DNA of 64,000 nucleotides from Pseudomonas sp. GM74. GTDB taxonomy: Bacteria > Pseudomonadota > Gammaproteobacteria > Pseudomonadales > Pseudomonadaceae. How positions within the stretch are numbered: the stretch's first letter is position 1; every line of letters starts with the position of its first letter. The stretch covers positions 1 through 64,000 of the forward strand of contig NZ_AKJG01000095.1 in assembly GCF_000282455.1 (NCBI RefSeq), given 5' to 3'. The notes under the pieces were generated by a model. The model made no database searches. It saw nothing but the letters and a program-made list of their open reading frames with translations, and was not told the origin of the DNA. Below, in pieces: positions 53,594 through 61,620 of the stretch. Both the position numbers and the translations under genes were made by a program.

Positions 53594-54385
53594 ATGCGCC
53601 TGTTCCTCGCTGTCCTCCTGCTGGCCCTGAGCGGGCTCAGCCAGGCCGCCATCCAGACCCGGGAAATCCCCTACCAAAGTGCCGACGGCACGAAAATGAT
53701 CGGCTATTACGCTTATGACGATGCCATCAAAGGCCCGCGCCCCGGGGTCGTGGTGGTGCATGAGTTCTGGGGCCTGAACGACTACGCCAAGCGTCGCGCC
53801 CGTGATCTCGCCGGCCTGGGCTACAGCGCCCTGGCCATCGACATGTACGGCGACGGCAAAAATACCGAGCACCCCAAGGACGCCATGGCCTTCATGCAGG
53901 CGGTGGCGAAAGACAGTGCCGTATCGAGCGCGAGGTTTCAGGCCGGGCTCGACCTGCTGAAGAAACAGCCGCAAACCGACCCGAATAAAATTGCCGCCAT
54001 CGGCTACTGCTTCGGTGGTGGCGTGGTGCTCAATACCGCCAGACAGGGCGTGCCATTGGCAGGCGTGGTGAGTTTCCATGGCGCGCTGGCAACCAATACG
54101 CCGGCAACGCCGGGCAGTGTCAAAGCGAAAATACTGGTGGAACACGGGGCGTTGGACAGCATCGTCACCCCGGAGAACATCACGGCGTTCAAGAGCGAGA
54201 TGGACAAGGCCGGCGCCGACTATCAATTCGTCAGCCTCGACGGTGCCAGGCACGGCTTCACCAACCCGGATGCCGATCGACTGGGCCATGGCGATCATGG
54301 CGGGCCGGACATTGGCTACAACAAGGCCGCGGATGAAAAGTCGTGGGCGGACATGCAGGCGTTTTTCAAAAAGATCTTCAACTGA
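53594..54385 (+). CDS. Dienelactone hydrolase family protein, exported
   Basis: A 263-aa alpha/beta hydrolase with a signal peptide (FLAVLLLALSGLSQA) and so periplasmic. Family motifs are HEFWGLNDYAKRRARDLA and the nucleophile elbow IGYCFGGG with Cys as nucleophile. Asp in EHGALDSIV and His in GARHGFTNPD complete the triad. The Cys nucleophile is the dienelactone hydrolase form; the substrate here is unknown. AGGAG precedes the ATG at 53594. Its promoter shares the intergenic space with the PhoP half-sites, so PhoP control is possible but unproven. Confidence 0.92.
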   Translation: MRLFLAVLLLALSGLSQAAIQTREIPYQSADGTKMIGYYAYDDAIKGPRPGVVVVHEFWGLNDYAKRRARDLAGLGYSALAIDMYGDGKNTEHPKDAMAFMQAVAKDSAVSSARFQAGLDLLKKQPQTDPNKIAAIGYCFGGGVVLNTARQGVPLAGVVSFHGALATNTPATPGSVKAKILVEHGALDSIVTPENITAFKSEMDKAGADYQFVSLDGARHGFTNPDADRLGHGDHGGPDIGYNKAADEKSWADMQAFFKKIFN

Positions 54386-54396
54386 GCCGGTAGACC

Positions 54397-54456
54397 GCTT
54401 CGCGAGCAGGCTCGCTCACACAGATCCACTGTGTGAGCGAGCCTGCTCGCGAAGGC
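54397..54456. repeat. REP pair with GCTCACACAG core
   Basis: CTTCGCGAGCAGGCTCGCTC and GAGCGAGCCTGCTCGCGAAG are perfect complements, separated by CACACAGATCCACTGTGTG, which itself pairs. This compact 60-bp hairpin follows the hydrolase gene and may terminate it. The core differs from the common GTGGGAGCGGGC. Confidence 0.85.
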
Positions 54457-54518
54457 CGCACCACCGATCAGAAGCTTTGCACTACCCAGCCTCAAGCCAA
54501 CCCGGCAAAATGCCTTAT

Positions 54519-55244
54519 ATGAATCCAGCCCCCGCCCTGCCCTTCTGCTGCACGCCCCTCGATGACCATTGGCCGCTGCCGTTCCTGCTGCCCGATACGG
54601 TCCTGCTGAGCACTCATTTCGATAGCGCCCGACTGGCCAGCGATGACTTTCAGCGCAGTGCTGTCGAGGCACCGGCGAACATCCAGCGCTCGGTGGCCAA
54701 ACGGCAGGCGGAGTATCTCGCCGGGCGAGTGTGCGCCCGGGCCGCGTTGCAGCGACTGGAAGGCTTGAGTTTCATTCCCGCCATCGGTGAGGACCGGGCA
54801 CCGGTCTGGCCTGCTCATATCACAGGCTCGATCACCCACAGCACTGGCCGGGCCGCGGCGATCGTGGCGAACAAAGACCATTGGCGCGGCTTGGGCATGG
54901 ACCTGGAAAACCTGCTCAATGCCGAACGGGCCGAACGCCTGGCCGGGGAAATCCTCAATCCGCCGGAGCTACAGCGCATGGCGGCCGCTGATCACGATCG
55001 ACGGGCGTTGCTGGTCACCCTGACTTTCTCGGTCAAGGAAAGCCTGTTCAAGGCGCTCTATCCGATCGTTCAGCAACGCTTTTACTTCGAACATGCCGAA
55101 GTGCTGGAGTGGCGTGAGTCGGGCGAGGTTCGGCTGCGATTGCTCACTGATCTGTCCAGCGAATGGCGCAATGGCACCGAGCTGGATGCACAGTTCGGGG
55201 TCAAGGACGGGCAGTTGTTGAGTCTGGTCAGTATCAGGGCCTGA
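54519..55244 (+). CDS. 4'-phosphopantetheinyl transferase, PcpS-like
   Basis: A 241-aa Sfp/EntD-group enzyme that transfers phosphopantetheine from CoA to acyl, aryl and peptidyl carrier proteins. The motifs are GSITHSTGRAAAIV (P1/P2), GMDLENLL (with the Mg-binding Asp and Glu) and FSVKESLFKALYP near residue 180. In P. aeruginosa PcpS serves both fatty acid and siderophore synthases. ATG 54519 gives MNPAPALPFCC; ATG 54510 adds three residues, and neither has a clear Shine-Dalgarno. Confidence 0.92.
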   Translation: MNPAPALPFCCTPLDDHWPLPFLLPDTVLLSTHFDSARLASDDFQRSAVEAPANIQRSVAKRQAEYLAGRVCARAALQRLEGLSFIPAIGEDRAPVWPAHITGSITHSTGRAAAIVANKDHWRGLGMDLENLLNAERAERLAGEILNPPELQRMAAADHDRRALLVTLTFSVKESLFKALYPIVQQRFYFEHAEVLEWRESGEVRLRLLTDLSSEWRNGTELDAQFGVKDGQLLSLVSIRA

Positions 55245-55266
55245 GGTTTTTTGGCGCCCATTCTGG

Positions 55267-55350
55267 CCCCATCGCGAGCAAGCTCGCTCCCACAGGGATT
55301 TGTGGCGTGACATAGATCCAGTGTGGGAGCGAGCTTGCTCGCGATGGGGC
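55267..55350. repeat. REPIN, GTGGGAG-inward, TCGCGATGGGGC arms
   Basis: GCCCCATCGCGAGCAAGCTC and GAGCTTGCTCGCGATGGGGC are exact complements, with GCTCCCACA and TGTGGGAGC inside. It sits between convergent genes at the ends of the transferase and kinase genes. Confidence 0.88.
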
Positions 55351-55370
55351 CGCAACAGACAGCACAAGGT

Positions 55371-56981
55371 TCAACGCTTCTCCTGATTGCGCGGCCAGCT
55401 CAGGCTGAAACACGCCCCGCCCAGGCTCTTGCTCTTGCCGATCAACGCGCGCCCGTCATGCCAATGGATGATGCGTCGCACAATGGACAGGCCTAACCCA
55501 TGGCCTCCAGATGCACGGGTGCGGCTATCGTCCAGACGCAGGAACGGCGTAAAGATCTTTTCCCACGCTGACTCCGGCACACCCGGCCCGTCATCCTCGA
55601 TATCCACCCGGCATCGCTGCTGCCCTACCTGATAGCTGATGGTCACCCGTGATTGCGCATGGCGCATGGCATTGGTCACCAGGTTCTGGATCGCCCGATG
55701 CAGATAGCGCGGTTCAGCCTCGACCCAGGCGTCGTCGTTGTCGGCGGCCGACAGGCACAACCCGCGTTGCACCGTAACGTCGGCGCGCAACGGCGCCAGC
55801 TCTTCGATCACCTGATCGACCAAGGCATCCAGATCGATGCGCTGAAAGTTCAGCGCCGGCGAGCCCTGCTCCAACCGCGCGTAGGTCAGCATCTCGTCCA
55901 CCAGCCGGTCGAGATCCTCGATGTCGTGGTCCATGCCCTGGCAGTATTTTTCCAGGGCTTGCGGCGTGGTGGCCGAACCGATCATCTCCAGGCCAAAGCG
56001 CAGGCGCGCCACCGGTGTGCGCAATTCGTGGGACACCGCGCGCACCAGTTCGCGCTGGATCGCCAGCAACTGCTGCAAGTGTTCGGCCATGCCATTGAAC
56101 GCCGAGGCCAGCCGTCCCACCGAGTCCGCACCGCGCGCCGGCACACGGGTTTCCAGGCTGCCCTTGGCGATACGCGTGGCGGCGGCTTCCAGGCCACGCA
56201 AACGTCGCTCGAGCTGGCGCACCAACAGATAGACGATCAAACCGATCAGCGTCAGGCCCAGGGCGGCGATCAGCACCAGCCACTCCGGCGGATAGGGATT
56301 CATCTGGTACAAAGGGCCGATTTCCAGGACCCACGGCGTGCCCACCATGCCGGCAAACACCCTGATCGAATCCCCCCCCTTGCCCAGCGCCATCACGGTG
56401 TCACCTTCGGATACCCGGCGGCTCTGGTCTTCATCCATGTCCGCCTCGTCGACCGTGACCAGACGCAGGTCGAAGCCGAAACCCTTGCTTTCCTTCAATT
56501 GCGCCAGGCGCAAGGGCTGGTCGGCAACCGGGGTGCGCACCAGCTCATCGGTCAACAGGTAGATGGTCGCCCGGGCCAGTTGCTCACTGATCTGCTGCAC
56601 TTCCCCGGTGAGCATCAACTGCTCCTTGTCGCTGAGCAGCTTGTAGACCTTCGCCGCGTGCGGTCCGGTCTGCTCCACCAAAGCCTGGCCGCGCAACACA
56701 CGGGTGCGCTGGGTCAGGTCGAGGTCGGTCTCGGCAAAGGTTTTCAGCGCCAGCGGAATCCCCAGCAGCCGCTCCCACACCAGCAAGGCCCGGTGGCGCT
56801 CGGTCTGGTTCATCGGTTGCAGGTTATCGGCCATCAGCGAGAACGTGCCGTGGGCCAGGCGTTCGCGGTATTGCTCGCTGCGCACCTCATTGAGCAGGTG
56901 CAACGCCAGCACACCGAGCACCGCCACCAGAATCAGCGCGGCGCACATGCCGCCATAGATACGCAGGAAGATCGAGTTCAC
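55371..56981 (-). CDS. Sensor histidine kinase, RstB-like
   Basis: A 536-aa membrane kinase. TM1 is about residues 8-30; a periplasmic region of about 210 residues follows; TM2 is about 235-257 with a HAMP domain. HisKA has AVSHELRTPVARLRFG and the HATPase has LVTNAMRHAQ, DDGPGVP and GGHGLGLSIV, matching E. coli RstB in layout with a longer sensor domain. GTG 56981 overlaps the regulator stop as GTGA. Its place beside nrdA matches a regulator/kinase pair I recall next to nrdA in P. aeruginosa. The stimulus is unknown. Confidence 0.9.
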   Translation of the reverse strand: MNSIFLRIYGGMCAALILVAVLGVLALHLLNEVRSEQYRERLAHGTFSLMADNLQPMNQTERHRALLVWERLLGIPLALKTFAETDLDLTQRTRVLRGQALVEQTGPHAAKVYKLLSDKEQLMLTGEVQQISEQLARATIYLLTDELVRTPVADQPLRLAQLKESKGFGFDLRLVTVDEADMDEDQSRRVSEGDTVMALGKGGDSIRVFAGMVGTPWVLEIGPLYQMNPYPPEWLVLIAALGLTLIGLIVYLLVRQLERRLRGLEAAATRIAKGSLETRVPARGADSVGRLASAFNGMAEHLQQLLAIQRELVRAVSHELRTPVARLRFGLEMIGSATTPQALEKYCQGMDHDIEDLDRLVDEMLTYARLEQGSPALNFQRIDLDALVDQVIEELAPLRADVTVQRGLCLSAADNDDAWVEAEPRYLHRAIQNLVTNAMRHAQSRVTISYQVGQQRCRVDIEDDGPGVPESAWEKIFTPFLRLDDSRTRASGGHGLGLSIVRRIIHWHDGRALIGKSKSLGGACFSLSWPRNQEKR

Positions 56982-57700
56982 AGGGACGGGTCTACGCAAG
57001 CCTCGGGAACGAACAGATAGCCCTTGCTGCGCACGGTCTTGATCAGCCGTGGATGCTCCGGATCATCGCCGATCTTCGGGCGGATGCGCGAGATGCGCAC
57101 ATCGATGGAGCGGTCCTGGCCGTCATAGCCGATGCCCCGCAGCGCGGTGAAGATCTCTTCCCGGGAGAGGATGCGCCCGGCATTGGCCACCAATAGCCAG
57201 AGCAGGTCGAATTCGGCGCTGGTCAACTCGATGCCGTTGCCCTGCAACCAGGCTTCGCGCAAGGCGTTGTCAACGATCAACGGACCGAACTGTAGACGCC
57301 GCTGTTTTTCCGGGGCGACTTCGGGCGTCTCACTGCGACGCAGCAAGGCCTGGATACGCGCCAGCAGCAAACGCGGGCGTACCGGTTTGCAGACGTAATC
57401 GTCAGCCCCCAGGTCCAGGCCGAGGATCTGGTCAGTGTCATCGGTGCGGGCAGTAAGCATCAGGATCGGGCCGTCATAGCGGGCGCGGACCTTGCGACAA
57501 ATACTCAGGCCATCTTCACCGGGGAGCATCAGGTCGAGGATCACCAGGTCCGGTTGTTCCTTGATGATGCGATTGGCAGCAAGCGCACCATTGCCTTCGA
57601 TCGATACACGCAGGCCATTGGCTTCCAGGTAATCGCGGGTCAGTTCGGCCAGTCGCTGGTCGTCCTCCACAATCAATACCTGCCAGGCTTCTTGCTCCAC
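56978..57700 (-). CDS. OmpR-family response regulator, RstA-like
   Basis: A 240-aa regulator with receiver pocket VEDD, Asp in LVILDLMLPGEDG and Lys in CKPVRPRLL, and a winged helix ending TVRSKGYLFVP. It starts at GTG 57700 (VEQEAWQVLIVEDD), with AGAGG seven bases upstream. The frame extends further upstream, but that extension shows no family similarity. The kinase gene overlaps its stop. It is divergent from nrdA. Confidence 0.9.
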   Translation of the reverse strand: MEQEAWQVLIVEDDQRLAELTRDYLEANGLRVSIEGNGALAANRIIKEQPDLVILDLMLPGEDGLSICRKVRARYDGPILMLTARTDDTDQILGLDLGADDYVCKPVRPRLLLARIQALLRRSETPEVAPEKQRRLQFGPLIVDNALREAWLQGNGIELTSAEFDLLWLLVANAGRILSREEIFTALRGIGYDGQDRSIDVRISRIRPKIGDDPEHPRLIKTVRSKGYLFVPEACVDPSL

Positions 57701-57980
57701 GGGTGACCTCTGCTTGCCAAAAACACTAATAAGGAAGGATCCGCCCGTCTTTTTGTAATGATTCGGGGGGATAAATATGTATACACGCTGGGCCGATTGT
57801 ATAAACGCCGCCCGTCGAGAACACAAGCGGGTAAATGCGTTCGGACAACACGCTTTTTTGTGATAGGGTTCGCGCCCTTAAAAATCCGCCCGGGCGTTTT
57901 CGATGGTTGAAAATCGCTGAAAAAAGGTCCGGTCCAGCAGCGTCGCGGCCTACACGCCGATTACCTCTTTCACACACAAT

Positions 57981-58001
57981 TTACGCACAGGTTTATCCAC
58001 A
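57981..58001 (+). promoter_or_regulatory. Tandem DnaA-box-like 9-mers upstream of nrdA
   Basis: TTATCCACA at 57993-58001 is a perfect DnaA box, and TTACGCACA at 57981-57989 differs from the consensus TTATNCACA by one base; start-to-start spacing is 12 bp. In E. coli two DnaA boxes lie upstream of the nrdAB promoter and modulate it. The boxes end 9 bp before the proposed -35. Confidence 0.65.
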
Positions 58002-58010
58002 GGTAGTACG

Positions 58011-58040
58011 TTGCAATCCCCCCCTAAAACGCATTATCTT
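58011..58040 (+). promoter_or_regulatory. Proposed sigma70 promoter of nrdA
   Basis: The -35 TTGCAA (58011-58016) and -10 TTATCT (58034-58039) are 17 bp apart. The -10 lies inside the first NrdR-like box, so NrdR binding would block the polymerase. Confidence 0.6.
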
Positions 58041-58075
58041 GTACCCCGGCGCTAAAAAACCCCTAGATGTAGGGT
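58029..58075. promoter_or_regulatory. Pair of NrdR-like boxes upstream of nrdA
   Basis: ACGCATTATCTTGTAC (58029-58044) and CCCCTAGATGTAGGGT (58060-58075) each match the consensus aCaCwAtATaTwGtgt at about 11 of 16 positions. They start 31 bp apart, the three-helical-turn spacing known for NrdR sites. Confidence 0.65.
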
Positions 58076-58440
58076 TTTGCGCAAAAAACCAAACACAAAC
58101 CAGACACCAATTTCAAGCGCTTTTACTGCCTCTGTCCGGTTGAACCCTACGTATTTTTGAAAGACCAAACCGCGCGTGCGGATGGCTACTGTATTTCGGC
58201 CCCACGTGGTGAAAACGGTACGGGTGTTGCAGTCCAGAACTGTCACCTCAAAGGACCCCGGTCTCAGGCCCAAGGCGTGAGACCAAAGACTTCGGCATGG
58301 AAGCGGCGCCCTATAGCCCCCTTCCTGATCTGTCCCGAAGTTGTTATGCCCGGCCCTCGCCGGTTGTAGTGCTTCAGGACGGAACGGTGGGCACCGTGAA
58401 GGTGCCCAAACAAACATAGAGAATGTGGAGACACCCCCCC
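58076..58440 (+). other. Long structured nrdA leader with no gene recognised
   Basis: About 390 bases separate the proposed start site from the nrdA ATG. Two perfect stems stand out: GGTCTCA with TGAGACC (58260-58266 and 58278-58284), and TGGGCACC with GGTGCCCA around GTGAA (58388-58408), the latter about 20 bases before the ribosome-binding site. I do not recognise a known riboswitch consensus, including the cobalamin type. Confidence 0.5.
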
Positions 58441-61335
58441 ATGCAAACCGACACAACTCGCGAGAACCCGCAGGGCACCTTGCCGCAGGCCGCTGATTCG
58501 AATTCGGATCTGTCCGCCACCGCGCCAGGTCAGTTGCGTGTGATCAAGCGTAACGGCACTGTCGTTCCCTACACCGATGACAAAATCACCGTCGCCATCA
58601 CCAAAGCGTTCCTCGCAGTTGAAGGCGGCACCGCTGCTGCCTCGTCGCGAATCCACGACACCGTTGCCCGCCTGACCGAACAGGTCACCGCGACCTTCAA
58701 GCGTCGCATGCCATCGGGCGGCACCATCCACATCGAAGAAATCCAGGACCAGGTCGAACTGGCCCTGATGCGTGCCGGCGAGCAGAAAGTGGCCCGCGAC
58801 TATGTGATCTACCGTGACGGTCGTTCGAAAGAACGCGCTGCCCACGCTCCGGCAGAAGAAGCGGTCAACGCTCACCCGTCGATCCGCATCACCCGTGCCG
58901 ACGGCAGCCTGGCGCCGCTGGACATGGGCCGCCTGAACACCATCGTCACCGAAGCGTGCGAAGGCCTGGAAGAAGTCGACGGCGACCTGATCCAGCGCGA
59001 AACCCTGAAGAACCTGTACGACGGCGTGGCCCTGAACGACGTCAACACCGCCCTGGTGATGACTGCCCGTACCCTGGTTGAACGCGAGCCGAACTACTCG
59101 TTCGTGACCGCGCGCCTGCTGATGGACACCTTGCGCGGCGAAGGCCTGGGCTTCCTCGGCGTGGCCGAGAGCGCCACTCACCACGAGATGGCCGACCTGT
59201 ACGCCAAGGCGCTGCCGGCCTACATCGCCAAGGGTATCGAATTTGAGCTGCTGAACCCTGAGCTGGCCTCCTTCGACCTGGAAAAACTGGGCAAGGCGAT
59301 CAACCACGAGCGCGACCAGCAATTCACCTACCTGGGCCTGCAGACCCTGTACGACCGTTACTTCATCCACAAGGATGGCGTGCGTTTCGAACTGCCGCAG
59401 ATCTTCTTCATGCGCGTGGCCATGGGCCTGGCGATCGAAGAGAAAGACCGCGAAGCCCGTGCCATCGAGTTCTACAACCTGTTGTCGTCCTTCGACTACA
59501 TGGCTTCGACCCCGACCCTGTTCAACGCCGGTACCCTGCGTCCACAGCTGTCGAGCTGCTACCTGACCACCGTGCCGGATGACCTGTCGGGCATCTACCA
59601 CGCGATCCACGACAACGCCATGCTGTCGAAATTCGCTGGCGGCCTGGGCAACGACTGGACCCCGGTTCGTGCGCTGGGTTCGTACATCAAGGGCACCAAC
59701 GGCAAGTCCCAGGGCGTCGTACCGTTCCTGAAAGTCGTCAACGACACCGCCGTTGCCGTTAACCAGGGTGGCAAGCGCAAAGGCGCTGTGTGTGCCTACC
59801 TGGAAACCTGGCACATGGACATCGAAGAGTTCATCGAGCTGCGCAAGAACACCGGTGATGACCGTCGTCGTACCCACGACATGAACACCGCCAACTGGAT
59901 CCCTGACCTGTTCATGAAGCGCGTCTTCGATGACGGCAAGTGGACCCTGTTCTCGCCGTCCGAAGTACCGGACCTGCACGACCTGACCGGCAAGGCCTTC
60001 GAAGAGCGCTACGAGTACTACGAAGCCCTGACCGAGTACCCGGGCAAGGTCAAGCTGTTCAAGACCATCCAGGCCAAAGACCTGTGGCGCAAGATGCTGT
60101 CCATGCTGTTTGAAACCGGCCACCCGTGGCTGACCTTCAAGGACCCGTGCAACCTGCGCAGCCCGCAGCAGCACGTAGGCGTGGTCCACAGCTCGAACCT
60201 GTGCACCGAGATCACCTTGAACACCAACAAGGACGAGATCGCCGTTTGCAACCTGGGCTCGATCAACCTGCCGAACCACATCGCCGACGGCAAGCTGGAC
60301 ACCGCCAAGCTGCAACGCACCGTGAACACCGCCGTGCGCATGCTCGATAACGTGATCGATATCAACTACTACTCGGTGCCGCAAGCGAAGAACTCCAACT
60401 TCAAGCACCGTCCGGTTGGCCTGGGCATCATGGGCTTCCAGGACGCTTTGTACCTGCAGCACATCCCTTACGGTTCCAATGCAGCCGTCGAGTTCGCCGA
60501 CAAGTCGATGGAAGCGGTCAGCTACTACGCGATCCAGGCTTCCTGCGACCTGGCCGACGAGCGCGGCGCCTACGACACCTTCCAGGGTTCGCTGTGGTCC
60601 AAGGGCATCCTGCCGCTGGATTCGCAACAGATCCTGATCGAGGCCCGCGGCCAGAAGTACATCGATGTCGACCTGAACGAATCCCTGGACTGGGCACCGG
60701 TTCGCGCCCGTGTACAGAAAGGCATCCGTAACTCGAACATCATGGCCATCGCACCGACCGCGACCATCGCCAACATCACCGGCGTATCGCAGTCGATCGA
60801 ACCGACCTACCAGAACCTGTATGTGAAATCGAACCTGTCGGGCGAATTCACCGTGATCAACCCGTATCTGGTTCGCGACCTGAAGGCTCGCGGCCTGTGG
60901 GACTCGGTCATGATCAACGACCTGAAGTACTACGACGGTTCGGTGCAGCAGATCGAGCGCATCCCGCAAGAACTCAAAGAGCTCTACGCGACTGCGTTCG
61001 AAGTGGACACCAAGTGGATCGTCGACGCCGCCAGCCGTCGTCAGAAGTGGATCGACCAGGCTCAGTCGCTGAACCTGTACATCGCCGGCGCTTCGGGCAA
61101 GAAGCTGGACGTGACCTACCGCATGGCCTGGTACCGTGGCCTGAAAACCACTTACTACCTCCGTGCCCTGGCTGCGACCAGCACCGAAAAGTCGACCATC
61201 AACACCGGCAAGCTGAATGCTGTTTCCAGCGGCGGCAACCACGGTGACGACTCGGTCCTGGCAGCTCCTGCCGGCCCTGCTCCAGTGCCAAAGGCTTGCG
61301 CCATCGACGAGCCGGATTGCGAAGCTTGCCAGTAA
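58441..61335 (+). CDS. nrdA: Class Ia ribonucleotide reductase, alpha subunit
   Basis: A 964-aa catalytic subunit reducing ribonucleoside diphosphates to deoxy forms. Two N-terminal ATP-cone segments can be seen (VIKRNGTVVPYTDDKI and the region around IRITRADGSLAPLDMGRL), so it is one of the longer alpha subunits with duplicated cones. The core has STPTLFNAGTLRPQLSSCYL with an active-site Cys, NLCTEITLNTNKDE with the radical Cys/Asn/Glu, and the C-terminal ACQ tail cysteines EPDCEACQ. The ATG at 58441 has GGAG about 11 bases upstream. No nrdB follows; the next genes are flagellar, on the opposite strand. Confidence 0.96.
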   Translation: MQTDTTRENPQGTLPQAADSNSDLSATAPGQLRVIKRNGTVVPYTDDKITVAITKAFLAVEGGTAAASSRIHDTVARLTEQVTATFKRRMPSGGTIHIEEIQDQVELALMRAGEQKVARDYVIYRDGRSKERAAHAPAEEAVNAHPSIRITRADGSLAPLDMGRLNTIVTEACEGLEEVDGDLIQRETLKNLYDGVALNDVNTALVMTARTLVEREPNYSFVTARLLMDTLRGEGLGFLGVAESATHHEMADLYAKALPAYIAKGIEFELLNPELASFDLEKLGKAINHERDQQFTYLGLQTLYDRYFIHKDGVRFELPQIFFMRVAMGLAIEEKDREARAIEFYNLLSSFDYMASTPTLFNAGTLRPQLSSCYLTTVPDDLSGIYHAIHDNAMLSKFAGGLGNDWTPVRALGSYIKGTNGKSQGVVPFLKVVNDTAVAVNQGGKRKGAVCAYLETWHMDIEEFIELRKNTGDDRRRTHDMNTANWIPDLFMKRVFDDGKWTLFSPSEVPDLHDLTGKAFEERYEYYEALTEYPGKVKLFKTIQAKDLWRKMLSMLFETGHPWLTFKDPCNLRSPQQHVGVVHSSNLCTEITLNTNKDEIAVCNLGSINLPNHIADGKLDTAKLQRTVNTAVRMLDNVIDINYYSVPQAKNSNFKHRPVGLGIMGFQDALYLQHIPYGSNAAVEFADKSMEAVSYYAIQASCDLADERGAYDTFQGSLWSKGILPLDSQQILIEARGQKYIDVDLNESLDWAPVRARVQKGIRNSNIMAIAPTATIANITGVSQSIEPTYQNLYVKSNLSGEFTVINPYLVRDLKARGLWDSVMINDLKYYDGSVQQIERIPQELKELYATAFEVDTKWIVDAASRRQKWIDQAQSLNLYIAGASGKKLDVTYRMAWYRGLKTTYYLRALAATSTEKSTINTGKLNAVSSGGNHGDDSVLAAPAGPAPVPKACAIDEPDCEACQ

Positions 61336-61343
61336 GCTGAGCC

Positions 61344-61411
61344 AGCAAGCACCGAAAGGTGCTTGCTCGAAACCCCCGATCTGCCTCTGGCGGGTCGGGG
61401 GTTTTCTTTTG
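61344..61411 (+). terminator. Double hairpin terminator of nrdA
   Basis: AGCAAGCACC and GGTGCTTGCT pair perfectly around a GAAA tetraloop (61344-61367), followed by AACCCCCGA and TCGGGGGTT (61371-61403) and TTCTTTT. The second stem with its T-run is the intrinsic terminator; the first may stabilise the 3' end. Confidence 0.88.
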
Positions 61412-61440
61412 CCTCAAGGAAAGCAGTGACTGATATGACG

Positions 61441-61542
61441 CTTTCGCGGGCAAGCCCGCTCCCACAGGGGACCGAGTCTTTCCAGATAAACACGATCAAC
61501 TGTGGGAGCGGGCTTGCTCCGGGCGGCGTTCCGACGAAGAGG
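61441..61542. repeat. Chimeric REPIN: type A left arm, type B right arm
   Basis: The left arm is TTTCGCGGGCAAGCCC with GCTCCCACAG; the right arm is TGTGGGAGCGGGCTTGCTCC with CGTTCCGACGAAGAGG. It has the same composite form as the copy at 50563 and lies between the convergent nrdA and flgE genes. Confidence 0.85.
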
Positions 61543-61573
61543 CCATCACCTCCAGCACAAAACCTCAGGCCAC

Positions 61574-61602
61574 AAAAAAGCCCCTCTCTCGAGGGGCTTT
61601 TT
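61574..61602 (-). terminator. Bidirectional terminator downstream of flgE
   Basis: AAAAAAGCCCCTC and GAGGGGCTTTTT form a stem with a TCTC loop and T-runs on both strands. It sits 19 bp after the flgE stop. Confidence 0.88.
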
Positions 61603-61620
61603 ATGCAGCACTTTCCAGCA

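Noticed and set aside
58157..58369. Open frame within the nrdA leader that could be an upstream peptide
   Set aside because: The encoded sequence is Arg/Pro-rich and low in hydrophobic residues, no Shine-Dalgarno is visible, and it lies in the structured leader.
58076..58440. Cobalamin riboswitch upstream of nrdA
   Set aside because: The conserved B12-box bases were not found, and the enzyme is class Ia, which does not use cobalamin.
58264..61242. Very long open frame antisense to nrdA, and similar antisense frames over dctA, fabB, gacS/ldhA and the receptor gene
   Set aside because: They mirror real genes with strong third-position GC bias. They lack ribosome-binding sites, and their composition (His/Gln/Arg/Val-rich) is that of a shadow frame.
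3709..61542. Recurrent 20-30 bp repeats considered as a CRISPR array
   Set aside because: Copies are scattered singly between genes as inverted pairs with partly conserved spacers. There is no regular array and no cas gene.
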